From the NCBI GenBank assembly GCA_018267155.1, contig JAFDZE010000041.1:1-64000 (forward strand): a DNA stretch of 64,000 nt. The letters are read 5' to 3'. Source of the DNA: Bacteroidota bacterium. GTDB taxonomy: Bacteria > Bacteroidota > Bacteroidia > Flavobacteriales_F > PHOS-HE28. A model generated the notes under the pieces. The model did no database searches, was not told where the DNA came from, and worked only from the letters and a program-made list of their open reading frames with translations. This document shows, piece by piece, positions 36,840-44,920 of this stretch. The stretch's first letter is position 1. The number at the start of each line of letters is the position of its first letter. The position numbers and the translations under genes were made by a program.

Positions 36840-36915
36840 GCGGTGGGGCAAAGGCAAGTAACAACGTGGAAGGGCCGGGATCGGTATCCGCACAAAGTAA
36901 CCGCATCAACGCGAA

Positions 36916-36941
36916 GATCCCCCGCCTTGCGGCGAGGGATC
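36916..36941 (-). terminator. Strong hairpin downstream of tRNA-Cys
   Basis: On the minus strand GATCCCTCGCC and GGCGGGGGATC pair around a GCAA tetraloop, 3 bp after the encoded CCA. It lies between the tRNA and the PorZ-like gene. There is no clear T run, so it may serve tRNA 3' processing or termination. Confidence 0.6.
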
Positions 36942-36944
36942 CTG

Positions 36945-37018
36945 TGGAGGTCACGAGCGGACTCGAACCGCTGTAGCAGCTTTTGCAGAGCTGTGCCTAG
37001 CCCCTCGGCCACGTGACC
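36945..37018 (-). tRNA. tRNA-Cys (GCA anticodon)
   Basis: All arms fold. The acceptor pairs GGTCACG with CGTGACC. The D arm is GCC...GGC. The anticodon stem CAGCT/AGCTG holds loop CTGCAAA, so the anticodon is GCA. The T arm is AGCGG TTCGAGT CCGCT. The discriminator is T and CCA is encoded. Length is 74 bases. A TACTTTCG box ends 16 bp upstream. Confidence 0.95.
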
Positions 37019-37033
37019 AGTGCGAGCGGGTCG

Positions 37034-37041
37034 CGAAAGTA
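37034..37041 (-). promoter_or_regulatory. Putative -7 promoter box for tRNA-Cys
   Basis: TACTTTCG on the minus strand. The 14-base string TACTTTCGCGACCC is identical upstream of gltX, and the position relative to the mature tRNA 5' end suits a promoter. Confidence 0.5.
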
Positions 37042-37143
37042 GGATAAAGGGACCGGCCATCGCGTGATCCGCTCGAAGTTGCCCACCCGAGCTTGCCGAC
37101 CACCCGGTTCGGGGCGGATCCTTCTTGACCGACCCGGCAGCCT

Positions 37144-37500
37144 TCACCCGCGCCCTTCCACCACGTACACCACCTCATCCACCGCACCATTCACCGGCGG
37201 GTGTTCTTTCACCAACCGCACACGCCAGTGGTGCTCTCCGGGCCAGGTCGCTTTCAGATGGTCCAGAATGCGCCGGGCCGCCTGCTCGATGAGCGCACTC
37301 CGGATGGCCATCTGTTCAAGCACGATGGCGGTGACACGACCATAGTCGATGGTATCCCGAAGGTCATCACTTTGTTCCGCGTCCGAGAAGTCGCCCTCCA
37401 CACGCACATCAATACGATAACGCCCGCCGATGCGCTCCTCCTCCGCCAGGCAGCCGTGGTAGCCGAACGCGCGGATCCCGTGTACCTCGATCACACCCAT
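37144..37500 (-). CDS. folB: Dihydroneopterin aldolase
   Basis: The 118-residue protein starts MGVIEVHGIRAFGYHGCLAE, the FolB signature with the catalytic-site Tyr and His. It continues with RYRIDVRVEGDFSDAEQSDD and DTIDYGRVTAIVLEQM, then the C-terminal Glu/Lys region VRLVKEHPPVNG. It converts dihydroneopterin to hydroxymethyl-dihydropterin and glycolaldehyde in folate synthesis. Its start overlaps the end of gltX by 10 bp, so the two are co-translated. The start at this ATG is set by the family N-terminus; the open frame extends further but only antisense to gltX codons. Confidence 0.92.
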   Translation of the reverse strand: MGVIEVHGIRAFGYHGCLAEEERIGGRYRIDVRVEGDFSDAEQSDDLRDTIDYGRVTAIVLEQMAIRSALIEQAARRILDHLKATWPGEHHWRVRLVKEHPPVNGAVDEVVYVVEGRG

Positions 37501-39026
37501 GACGCGCACAATGCAAGCCCTGCCTTGAGGCGGGCGATCACCTCCTCTCTGCCCAGCAACGCGCTCACGTCGAACATGCCGGGACCCTGCATACGGCCCG
37601 CGACGAACAGGCGGTAAACGGGCATCACCTGACCGGTTTTCATCCCCTTCCCCAGTAGAACCGCGTTGAATGCGGCATCCAAGGCTTCCGGCGTAAAGGA
37701 TGGCAGCTCCTTCAACGCGGCGATGTACGCTTCGATCGCCGTGGCGGCCTCCGGTTTCCAGCGCTTCCGCAGCTCCGTTTCGGCAACGGCATTCCCGGAC
37801 AATGGTGATCCCGTGGTGAACAGGTAACTGCCCTCCAGCATATCCCCCACGAACGTGGCGCGTTCCTTCAGCAGCGCGGCCGCCCGGATGGCGCGGTCCA
37901 ATGTGGTCCCGATGCCCTGCTCCCGGAGCAACTCCAACAGCTGCGCTCCCAGTTCCGCATCGGGCCGCATGCGGAGGTATTGCTGGTTGAACCATTTGGT
38001 TTTTTCGGGATCGAAACGCGCACCACCCTTGTGTACCCGGTCCAGATCGAAGAGCCGGACAAGCTCATCAACCGACATGATCTCCTGGTCCGTACCGGGA
38101 TTCCAACCCAGCAGCGCGAGCATGTTGATGAAGGCCTCCGGGTAGTACCCCCGTTCGCGGTAACCACTGCTCTTTTCGTTGGTCACCGGATCGGTCCAGT
38201 CCAAGGCGAACACCGGGAAACCCAGCCGGTCGCCATCCCGCTTGCTGAGCTTGCCGTTGCCATCAGGCTTGAGGATGAGGGGCAGGTGCGCGAACGCGGG
38301 CCGCTCCCAACCGAAGGCCTCGTAGATGAGCACGTGCAAAGGCGCACTCGGAAGCCACTCCTCTCCCCGGATCACGTGTGTGATGCGCATCAGGTGGTCG
38401 TCCACGATGTTGGCCAGGTGGTAGGTGGGCATGCCGTCGCTTTTGAACAGCACCTTGTCGTCGATGTTGGCGCTGTGGACCGTTACCCAACCCCGGATGA
38501 TGTCCTCGAACCGCACCTCCACATGGCGCGGCACTTTCAAGCGGATCACGTACGCATCACCGCGTGCGATGCGCTCCTTGACCTCGTCGGCGCCAAGGGT
38601 GATGGAATTCTTCATGTGCTCGCGCGTGACCGCGTTGTACGCCGGTGCGGCCACCCCTGCAGCCTGCAACCGTTCGCGCATGGCGTCCAGCTCTTCCGGC
38701 GTGTCGAAGGCGTAGTACGCCTTGTCCTTCGCGATCAACTCATCAGCGTACGCCTTGTACAAATGCTTCCGGTCGCTCTGGCGGTATGGGCCATCCGGAC
38801 CTCCTGCCCATGGGCTTTCATCCGGAACAAGCCCGCACCAGGCCAGGCTTTCTTTGATGTAGTCCTCGGCGCCGGGCACGTAGCGCGTTTGGTCGGTATC
38901 CTCCACGCGCAGCAGGAATTGGCCGCCATGCTTGCGAGCGAACAGATAGTTGTACAAGGCCGTGCGCACACCGCCCATGTGCAGAGGGCCGGTGGGGCTC
39001 GGAGCGAAACGGACGCGAACGGTCAT
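37491..39026 (-). CDS. gltX: Glutamate--tRNA ligase
   Basis: The 511-residue class I synthetase charges tRNA-Glu. The HIGH-type motif is FAPSPTGPLHMGGVRTALYN near the N-terminus, and the KMSKS-type motif is KLSKRDGDRLGFPVFAL near residue 260. The C-terminal anticodon-binding helical domain is complete, and the length is normal. Whether it discriminates Glu from Gln cannot be read here. It is the first gene of a minus-strand run (gltX-folB-tRNA-Cys-porZ-recO), with a TACTTTCG box 62 bp upstream. Confidence 0.97.
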   Translation of the reverse strand: MTVRVRFAPSPTGPLHMGGVRTALYNYLFARKHGGQFLLRVEDTDQTRYVPGAEDYIKESLAWCGLVPDESPWAGGPDGPYRQSDRKHLYKAYADELIAKDKAYYAFDTPEELDAMRERLQAAGVAAPAYNAVTREHMKNSITLGADEVKERIARGDAYVIRLKVPRHVEVRFEDIIRGWVTVHSANIDDKVLFKSDGMPTYHLANIVDDHLMRITHVIRGEEWLPSAPLHVLIYEAFGWERPAFAHLPLILKPDGNGKLSKRDGDRLGFPVFALDWTDPVTNEKSSGYRERGYYPEAFINMLALLGWNPGTDQEIMSVDELVRLFDLDRVHKGGARFDPEKTKWFNQQYLRMRPDAELGAQLLELLREQGIGTTLDRAIRAAALLKERATFVGDMLEGSYLFTTGSPLSGNAVAETELRKRWKPEAATAIEAYIAALKELPSFTPEALDAAFNAVLLGKGMKTGQVMPVYRLFVAGRMQGPGMFDVSALLGREEVIARLKAGLALCASWV

Positions 39027-39087
39027 GGATCAGGGAATACTGGCCGTTGCCTGCTCTGCGCGGGGTCTTGGCCGCATGAAAGGGTCG

Positions 39088-39095
39088 CGAAAGTA
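39088..39095 (-). promoter_or_regulatory. Putative -7 promoter box for gltX
   Basis: TACTTTCG on the minus strand, within a 14-base string identical to that upstream of tRNA-Cys. Confidence 0.45.
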
Positions 39096-39233
39096 CACGG
39101 GCCGCGCTACGCACCTGCCCGCTCGCACCTGGAAAACGGGCTCGTCAGTTGCGCTAAGCAAAGTTGTTCGTCGAAAATATTGTAAGGTTCGTCGATTCTT
39201 TTTCAACATTTGTCCTGAATATTAACCAAGCCG

Positions 39234-39782
39234 ATGATGATCCAGCGACTCTTACCGGTTGCCGCTCTCCTCGCCCTCCCGGTTCTTGGCCTCAACGCGC
39301 AATGCGCTTCAATGCACTTGGAGGACAAGGACCTGTATGACGTGCTGCGCAAAAGCCCAAGCCTGTCCACCATGAAGGCGGCATCGCGCATGGAGTTGGT
39401 GAACGACCGTTACGAGCCGTGCAAGCGCCGCAAGGACGCCCGATACATCCGTACGATCACGCCGGACAAGCACGGGTACACGGTACACGTGCGAACACGG
39501 CACGGCTTTACCCTGATGACCGGCCACTTTGCCGATGCCGCAGCCTTGGTGCCACATGGCGACTTCCGGTACTTTGATGATGCTGGCATCTTGCGGGCGC
39601 AAGGCCGATACGTGGATGGCCGCAAATACGGGATATGGCAGCGCTACGACGATCGCGGCCAACGTTTGAGCGACAAGGAATACGATGGCCTCGACTGGGA
39701 GGACAAGCAACTGAAGCTGGGGCTCACCAGCCAATGTTGCTACCTGGAGGAAATGGCCACACGCACGCCCGAGGGGCCATAG
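39234..39782 (+). CDS. Exported MORN/YwqK-like small protein
   Basis: The 182-residue product (two adjacent ATGs, either may be used) has a signal peptide ending VLGLNAQ. A domain with antitoxin-like MORN strands follows (YFDDAGILRAQGRYVDGRKY, GIWQRYDDRGQRLSDKEYDG), as in YwqK-type proteins of Bacteroidota. The cellular role is not known. It is divergent from gltX, across a clearly AT-rich 200-bp spacer that probably holds both promoters. Confidence 0.65.
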   Translation: MMIQRLLPVAALLALPVLGLNAQCASMHLEDKDLYDVLRKSPSLSTMKAASRMELVNDRYEPCKRRKDARYIRTITPDKHGYTVHVRTRHGFTLMTGHFADAAALVPHGDFRYFDDAGILRAQGRYVDGRKYGIWQRYDDRGQRLSDKEYDGLDWEDKQLKLGLTSQCCYLEEMATRTPEGP

Positions 39783-39826
39783 GCCAACCCAAGCCGCTCG
39801 CTCCGGGCCATAAGCCGATCCGTCGC

Positions 39827-40156
39827 TCAGCGCAGTTGTACGCCCTTCAGCAGCAACCGCTGCCAAGCCGGGTTCTGCCGCAAGAAATCCTTCACCTTCG
39901 GACAGAGCGGGATCAGCTTCAGCTTTTGTGCTTCCACGTGGCTCAGGGTCTTCTCCGTGAGCACCCGGTGGGCATCGCAATCGGCCAATTGCTTGGGAAC
40001 GTCGGTGCGCGTCAGAAAGATGCGGTCGCCCTGGTGATCATACTCGATGCGGGCACGCTGATCGCCCACCTTCAGCACGAATTGACGCGTGGTCTTTTCG
40101 TCCATCAGGGGCAGTTCGGTCAGTTCCGCAGGTGCAGGGGTAGAGGTTTTCGCCAT
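39827..40156 (-). CDS. GNAT-like (YjdJ/NATD1-type) protein lacking the CoA-binding motif
   Basis: I chose the ATG giving MAKTSTPAPAELTELP and 109 residues. The core RARIEYDHQGDRIFLTRTDV, the ending KLIPLCPKVKDFLRQNPAW and the overall length match the small GNAT acetyltransferase family (Acetyltransf_CG, YjdJ/NATD1). In relatives the loop after VP.L reads RGxGIA or similar and binds acetyl-CoA; here it is VPKQLADCDAHRVLTEK, with no glycine. The protein may therefore be inactive as an acetyltransferase or have a changed ligand. It is divergent from the DUF3179 gene. Confidence 0.75.
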   Translation of the reverse strand: MAKTSTPAPAELTELPLMDEKTTRQFVLKVGDQRARIEYDHQGDRIFLTRTDVPKQLADCDAHRVLTEKTLSHVEAQKLKLIPLCPKVKDFLRQNPAWQRLLLKGVQLR

Positions 40157-40281
40157 GGTCAAAGAAGGCCACAAAGATATCGCCCTTGCATCCGCGATCA
40201 CGAACCCCCGTTCCATCCGCCCAACACCGGCATCCGCATCCCCAAATCGGCCTGTTCGTCGAAGGGCCCTACCCTTGCACC

Positions 40282-41457
40282 ATGCGTTCAGCGGCCTTTG
40301 GGTCGGGTATTCTCCTGCTCCTGGTGCCCGAGGTCCTCCGGGTCTACTACATCATGCCCTTCCCCGGCAGCCAGGAAGATGTGGCCACGGATCTGCGACA
40401 GGTACACATCGCCTACTGGTTGCACACGAACATCTGGTGGGTGCGGCTCATCGGTCTCGCCTTGCTCATCGGGCCGTTCATCCACTACATGAGGCTCGGC
40501 AATGTGTGGAAGCGCATCGGCATCCTGCTGCCCACGGCGCTGTGCGCGCTCGCGTTCTACCTGTTCAACTTCAAGCTGATGGCGGACAAGATGTTCTACC
40601 CGCCGAAGGAGAAGACCCTCACCCCCGTCCCCTCTTCCGGGGAGAGGGGAGCAATGCCGGATAGTGTGGCGAACCACCTGGCCATCGTCGTGGAACGCAA
40701 CGGTGATGCACGCGCTTACCCCATCGAGTTGATCGGTTACCACCACCAGGTGCTCGATACGATCGGCGGGGAACCCGTGATGGTCACCTACTGCACCGTG
40801 TGCCGAACGGGACGCGCGTGGAAACCATTGGTGAACGGTCAACCCGAGACCTTCCGCCTTGTCGGTATGGATCATTTCAATGCCATGTTCGAGGACAGCC
40901 GCACCGGTAGCTGGTGGCGGCAGGCGACCGGGGAGTGTGTTGTCGGCGAACTCAAGGGGCAACACCTGGAGGAAGTTCCCAGCCAGCAGATGACCATCGC
41001 AGAGTTCGCATCTCAACATCCGAAGGGGCTCGTGTTCCAACCGGATCCCAACTTCACCGAACAGTACGCGGGACTTGAGGGCTTTGACGATGGGACCATC
41101 GGGTCATCGTTGGAATACCGTGATAGCGCAAGCTGGCAGCCGAAGAGCTGGGTGGTGGGCGTGGTACACAAGGGGCTGGCGCGGGCCTACGACTGGAACG
41201 ATCTGGTCCAACGCAGCACATTGAACGACACGCTCGGCGGAGATCCCATCACGCTCACTTCAACCGGATCCTCCCCGGGGTTCCATGTATCCATCGATCT
41301 TCGCGATACGGTATGGACCACCGCTGATAGTGCTGGCATCCTGGTTGGCCGGTACCAAATCGCAGGCAACCTTCGTCGGATCCCCGCTTACCAGGAGTTC
41401 TGGCACAGCTGGCGCACCTTCCACCCGAACACCACGCGGTACGAGCTTAAGCGTTAG
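40282..41457 (+). CDS. DUF3179 membrane-anchored protein
   Basis: The 391-residue product begins MRSAAFGSGILLLLVPEVLR. It has three hydrophobic segments (about 5-25, 48-70 and 82-100), then an extracytoplasmic DUF3179 domain (about 130-375). The family features YPIELIGYHHQVLDTIGGEP, VTYCTVCRTGRAW (paired Cys) and WWRQATGECVVGEL are present. DUF3179 proteins have no settled function. A REP-like palindrome sits in frame between the membrane part and the domain and encodes TLTPVPSSGERGAM. The stop overlaps the end of a decayed toxin gene on the other strand. Confidence 0.85.
   Translation: MRSAAFGSGILLLLVPEVLRVYYIMPFPGSQEDVATDLRQVHIAYWLHTNIWWVRLIGLALLIGPFIHYMRLGNVWKRIGILLPTALCALAFYLFNFKLMADKMFYPPKEKTLTPVPSSGERGAMPDSVANHLAIVVERNGDARAYPIELIGYHHQVLDTIGGEPVMVTYCTVCRTGRAWKPLVNGQPETFRLVGMDHFNAMFEDSRTGSWWRQATGECVVGELKGQHLEEVPSQQMTIAEFASQHPKGLVFQPDPNFTEQYAGLEGFDDGTIGSSLEYRDSASWQPKSWVVGVVHKGLARAYDWNDLVQRSTLNDTLGGDPITLTSTGSSPGFHVSIDLRDTVWTTADSAGILVGRYQIAGNLRRIPAYQEFWHSWRTFHPNTTRYELKR
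40616..40652 (+). repeat. REP-like palindromic sequence inside a coding region
   Basis: CCCCTCT and AGAGGGG form a hairpin arm pair, preceded by CTCACCCCCGTC. The pattern (CTCACCCCC...CCCCTCTC...GAGAGGGG) resembles a widely distributed intergenic palindrome. It is read in frame within the DUF3179 gene. Confidence 0.6.
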
Positions 41458-41605
41458 CGCCGCCGCTTGAACAACGTCTTGCGGTCACGTTTCAGATGGA
41501 AGACGCGGATGACCACGATCTCGTCGACTTCCGCATCGAAATAGATGCGAAAACGGCGCGTCTCGTGTCCTCTTCGGCCTCTGGCAGAATGGTGAATCGG
41601 ATCAT
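41454..41605 (-). pseudogene. Decayed RelE/ParE-type toxin
   Basis: The start MIRFTILPEAEED overlaps the antitoxin stop codon, as in an intact pair. The frame then breaks, and the normal toxin C-terminus appears in another frame (RRFRIYFDAEVDEIVVIRVF ... FKRRR, stop). The middle of a typical 95-residue toxin, about 50 residues, is missing. The remnant is therefore an internal deletion with a frame change, not a single-base error. Confidence 0.75.
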
Positions 41606-41838
41606 CAGGAACGCAGATCACGCAGCAGGCGCTTTTTCACCTCGGGCCAAGTGGACCCCTTGGCTTCGCCCTTGTCGTATCTCCGTCTGATCTCCAGCAT
41701 CTCCGCATACTCCTCATCCGTCAACTCCGGCTCTACCTCACCCGAGAGCGCCTGCTCCACCGCGTCGAGGATCTTCTTGCTCCGCACCTTCTGGATGCGT
41801 TCCACCAGTTCGGTCTTACGGTCCTGCAGCTTACCCAT
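41605..41838 (-). CDS. Antitoxin of a RelE/ParE-type pair (addiction-module component)
   Basis: The 77-residue product (MGKLQDRKTELVERIQKVRS start; ELTDEEYAEMLEIRRRYDKG; ending WPEVKKRLLRDLRS) matches small addiction-module antitoxins. These have an N-terminal DNA-binding part and a C-terminal toxin-wrapping helix. The partner toxin directly downstream is broken. The antitoxin may thus be a free remnant, or protect against a related toxin elsewhere. The stop overlaps the toxin start. Confidence 0.8.
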   Translation of the reverse strand: MGKLQDRKTELVERIQKVRSKKILDAVEQALSGEVEPELTDEEYAEMLEIRRRYDKGEAKGSTWPEVKKRLLRDLRS

Positions 41839-41900
41839 GAACCAAATATAATTGCGCGGCTTCGCGATACCGGTGAAGTCCGGCGGATAACCCCCATCCC

Positions 41901-42293
41901 ATGGCCCACGACCCCCTCTTCGAACAACGCATCGCCGAAGCCCTGAAAGCCCACGGCGCCAAAGCCGAACCCAAGAAGATGTTCGGCGGTGTAGCCTTCA
42001 TGGTGAATGGCCACATGAGCGTCGGCATCACCAACCAAGGCGACTTCATGGCGCGTTTCGATGGCGCGCGGCATGAGGAGGTCCTGAAGTGGCCCGGGGC
42101 CAAGCCGATGACCTTCGGCAAAGCCGGGATGAAGGGCTTTCTCTTCGTGGATGCCGATGCCGTGAGCACGAAAGCTGCGCTCGACAAGTGGATCAAGCTC
42201 TCCCTCGCGTACGTGAACGCCTTGCCAAAGAAGAGGGCGAAAGGCGCTATCAAGAAGGAAGCGTCCGGGAAGAAGGTTGTAAGGAAGAAGTAA
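41901..42293 (+). CDS. TfoX N-terminal domain protein
   Basis: The 130-residue product has the TfoX-N fold (MAHDPLFEQRIAEALKAHGA, PKKMFGGVAFMVNGHMSVGI, and AALDKWIKLSLAYVNALPKK). It ends in a Lys-rich tail (about 105-130) that could bind nucleic acid. The Sxy/TfoX competence regulator has this domain plus a second one; single-domain forms are common and their role is unclear. It stands alone, divergent from the toxin-antitoxin remnant. Confidence 0.88.
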   Translation: MAHDPLFEQRIAEALKAHGAKAEPKKMFGGVAFMVNGHMSVGITNQGDFMARFDGARHEEVLKWPGAKPMTFGKAGMKGFLFVDADAVSTKAALDKWIKLSLAYVNALPKKRAKGAIKKEASGKKVVRKK

Positions 42294-42426
42294 CGGCTCG
42301 CTTCGCTCGCGAATTACAGATCGCTTCGCTTCGCACGCAATTTTTGATCGCTGCGCTCGCGAAACCCGAAACAAAGGACGTCCGTATGAGCGGGCCCACG
42401 GCCCGATCCAATGGGCCGCTCTACCG
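42294..42426. other. Short-palindrome-rich intergenic spacer
   Basis: The first half holds tandem TCGCTTCGCTCGCGA-type strings with small inverted arms (TCGC/GCGA). The second half holds a hairpin, GAGCGG-CCCA against TGGGCCGCTC, ending just before the next start codon. No gene is visible. The TfoX terminator is probably here. Confidence 0.45.
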
Positions 42427-43056
42427 ATGAGCGCCCTCGCACAACTGGCCACTTCCCTCGGCCGCGTGGATGAACTGCCGAACATCGCCCTTGCGGAATC
42501 GATCGCAGCGGAGAAGAACATGGCGGCCATCCGCGAACTGGTGGACGTGCTCAACGGCAAGGACAAGGCCCTGAAGAGCGACGCATTGAAAACGCTCTAT
42601 GAGGTGGGCTACCGCGCGCCGGAACTCATCGCACCCTTCATCGCACAGTTCAAGAACTTGCTGGCCAACCCGGACAACCGCCTGGTGTGGGGCGCCATGT
42701 GCGCCATCGACGGCATAGCCACGATCAAGCCGGACGCCGTGTTCATGATCCTCCCGCAGATCATGGCCGCCGTGGACCGCGGCACGGTGATCACCCGCGA
42801 CCACGCCGTGAAAACACTGGCCAAACTCGCCGCCCAGGAACGTTTCGCCCGAACGGCCATGCCGCTGCTGCTCGAACAACTGCGCACCGCACCGGTGAAC
42901 CAGTTCCCCATGTACGCTGAACTGGTCGCGGCGATCGTCTTCCCGCAGGACGTGAACAACATGCGCCGGATCCTGGAGGCGCGCCTGCCCGAATTGCCCA
43001 ACGAGGCGAAGAAGAAGCGCGTGGAGAAAGCGCTGAAGAAGTTGCGCACGGCCTGA
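42427..43056 (+). CDS. HEAT-repeat-like helical protein
   Basis: The 209-residue product is all-helical, with repeats such as MAAIRELVDVLNGKDKALKS, RLVWGAMCAIDGIATIKPD and HAVKTLAKLAAQERFARTAM. These read like HEAT or Armadillo pairs. No signal peptide or membrane segment is visible. It probably acts as a soluble adaptor. A related function cannot be named from sequence. The C-terminus is strongly basic (EAKKKRVEKALKKLRTA). Confidence 0.7.
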   Translation: MSALAQLATSLGRVDELPNIALAESIAAEKNMAAIRELVDVLNGKDKALKSDALKTLYEVGYRAPELIAPFIAQFKNLLANPDNRLVWGAMCAIDGIATIKPDAVFMILPQIMAAVDRGTVITRDHAVKTLAKLAAQERFARTAMPLLLEQLRTAPVNQFPMYAELVAAIVFPQDVNNMRRILEARLPELPNEAKKKRVEKALKKLRTA

Positions 43057-43082
43057 TCCGTGCCCGGCGTAGTTTGGCGGCG

Positions 43083-44864
43083 ATGCCGCACCGTACCCCT
43101 GCACCCCTCCTTCCATTCTGCTACTGGATATTCGGGATTGCTGCCTTGGCCAGTATCCTCCCAGCGACCACTGCGGCCCAATGCGATGGTTGTATCGCGA
43201 ACGTGGCTTGTACGGCTGACCCGGCCTACCCTGCGCTCTGCCCCACACAGCCGCCTGACGCCACCGCCGGTGAACCCTACAGCGCCGACATCACCTTCTG
43301 GCTGCCCGTGAATTTCACCGACCCCGGAACCGGCTTCAACGTGGACTTCATGCTCATGACCATCACAGGGGTGACCGGTCTGCCGTACGGACTGGACATC
43401 ACGTACAGCGAACCATCTGGCGTCTATCATCCACAGGAGAACCCGTATGGTTGCGCGCGTATCTGCGGCATACCCCTGAGCGCCGGGACGTACTCGATCA
43501 CCATCAGCATACTCGCTGGCGTGGAGTATAATGGCTTCCCGATCAACGCGGCGGAGCAGTTCCCCATCACACTCGTGGTGCAGCCCGGTACCAGCAGCAA
43601 CACCAGCTTCTCGTTCACGCCCACGACCGGATGCGGAAGCGCCGTTGTGGAGTTCCAGGCGCTGATCGATGGCGATGGTTCCCCCGTGACCTATGACTGG
43701 GACTTCGGTAACGGCAACATGGGGGCCGATGCGAACGGCGTACAGACCTACAACACGCCCGGTACGTACAGCATCAGCCTGCAAACCAGCATCGGCGGGT
43801 ATGTTTTGAACAACGTGCATGTGGGCGGGGTGAACGACAATTGGTGCGGGGACGTGGAGGAACCGAGCCTGTTCGGCAGTTGCCAGGGCTCGCCCGACCT
43901 CTACTTCATCCTTACCGATGGACAGGGCGGCACGTTTGAATCGTCGCATGGGGAGGATAGCGGAAGCCAAAGCTGGAGCGGCTTGAACATCACACTCGGC
44001 ACACCGCCCTACGCGATCGAATTCTGGGACGAGGACCCGGTGAGCGTGGACGACGCACTGGGCACGTACAACATACCGCAGAACGGCGAAGGCGACTACA
44101 CCTTCACCGTGGCGGGCGGCACGTTCGGCAGCCTGCACATCGACCTTGTCCCTGTGCAGGTATTCAGCGACACGGATACCGTCGTGGTCTTCGCCGCCCC
44201 GCAACCGATCATCACCTACGACACACTCGAAGCGCAGATCTGCGTGAGTGATACGGGGCTTGTCGGCATCACCTGGTTCAACGATGGCGATACTGTGCTC
44301 ACGGGCAACACCTGTGTGAATGCTGATAGCACGGGCACCTGGTGGGCCGTGGTACACAACGCGTTCGGTTGTGCGACGACCACGGACACCGTGGTCATCT
44401 GCCCGACCATCAGCATCGAACAGAACGGAGACGTGCTCTACACCGCGACGGGTATGAGCAACTACCTCTGGACGTGGAATGGCGACACGATCGCAGGGGC
44501 GGACGGGCCGTTCATCATCGCGGAGACCGGCGGGCTGTATGCCGTTAGCGCGACGAACATCGACGGCTGTGTGATGCACGCCGAGTTCCTCCTGCTGCTG
44601 GCCGCATTGCCGCACCCGGTCGCAACGGGGCCACGGATGCTCGTCTCCCCCAATCCCACCGATGGCCCTGTTCGCGTGGTGATGGATAGGCCGGGCATGC
44701 TCCACGTGCTCGATGCGACCGGTCGTGTGCTGATCGGCGGGCAGTCCGCGCAAGCTGCCCGACCGGTGACGCTCACCCTCAACGCGTTACCGAACGGGAT
44801 GTATCTGATCCAAGGCATGACCACCAGTGGGGTGACCTCGGAACGTGTGCTCCTCGCCCATTGA
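43083..44864 (+). CDS. Secreted Cys-rich/PKD-like protein with T9SS tail
   Basis: I chose the ATG after an in-frame TTG, giving 593 residues. A signal peptide ends ATTAAQ. The first part is Cys-containing (CDGCIANVACTADPAYPALC), followed by a PKD-like strand pattern (YDWDFGNGNMGADANGVQTY), several Ig-like strands and a T9SS tail (LVSPNPTDGPVRVVMDR ... NGMYLIQGMTTSG). No catalytic motif is seen. It converges with the giant metalloprotease gene, with a hairpin between. The two may both serve surface functions, but no operon link exists. Confidence 0.78.
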   Translation: MPHRTPAPLLPFCYWIFGIAALASILPATTAAQCDGCIANVACTADPAYPALCPTQPPDATAGEPYSADITFWLPVNFTDPGTGFNVDFMLMTITGVTGLPYGLDITYSEPSGVYHPQENPYGCARICGIPLSAGTYSITISILAGVEYNGFPINAAEQFPITLVVQPGTSSNTSFSFTPTTGCGSAVVEFQALIDGDGSPVTYDWDFGNGNMGADANGVQTYNTPGTYSISLQTSIGGYVLNNVHVGGVNDNWCGDVEEPSLFGSCQGSPDLYFILTDGQGGTFESSHGEDSGSQSWSGLNITLGTPPYAIEFWDEDPVSVDDALGTYNIPQNGEGDYTFTVAGGTFGSLHIDLVPVQVFSDTDTVVVFAAPQPIITYDTLEAQICVSDTGLVGITWFNDGDTVLTGNTCVNADSTGTWWAVVHNAFGCATTTDTVVICPTISIEQNGDVLYTATGMSNYLWTWNGDTIAGADGPFIIAETGGLYAVSATNIDGCVMHAEFLLLLAALPHPVATGPRMLVSPNPTDGPVRVVMDRPGMLHVLDATGRVLIGGQSAQAARPVTLTLNALPNGMYLIQGMTTSGVTSERVLLAH

Positions 44865-44873
44865 ACACACGAA

Positions 44874-44896
44874 CGGCGCCCTTACCCTTGGCGCCG
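44874..44896. terminator. Bidirectional hairpin between convergent surface-protein genes
   Basis: CGGCGCC and GGCGCCG form a 7-bp stem with a 9-base loop between two converging genes. No long T run follows. Confidence 0.55.
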
Positions 44897-44920
44897 CTCG
44901 CTGATCAGTGGTCGGTTGCT

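Noticed and set aside
37501-37995. Upstream extension of folB
   Set aside because: The extra 165 codons overlap gltX in another frame and have no relation to FolB; the ATG at 37500 gives the exact family N-terminus.
42389-42430. tRNA-like D arm and anticodon arm on the minus strand
   Set aside because: GCTCATCGGTAGAGC resembles a D arm and a following stem-loop resembles an anticodon arm, but no T arm and no matching acceptor stem are present. It is more likely a chance hairpin.
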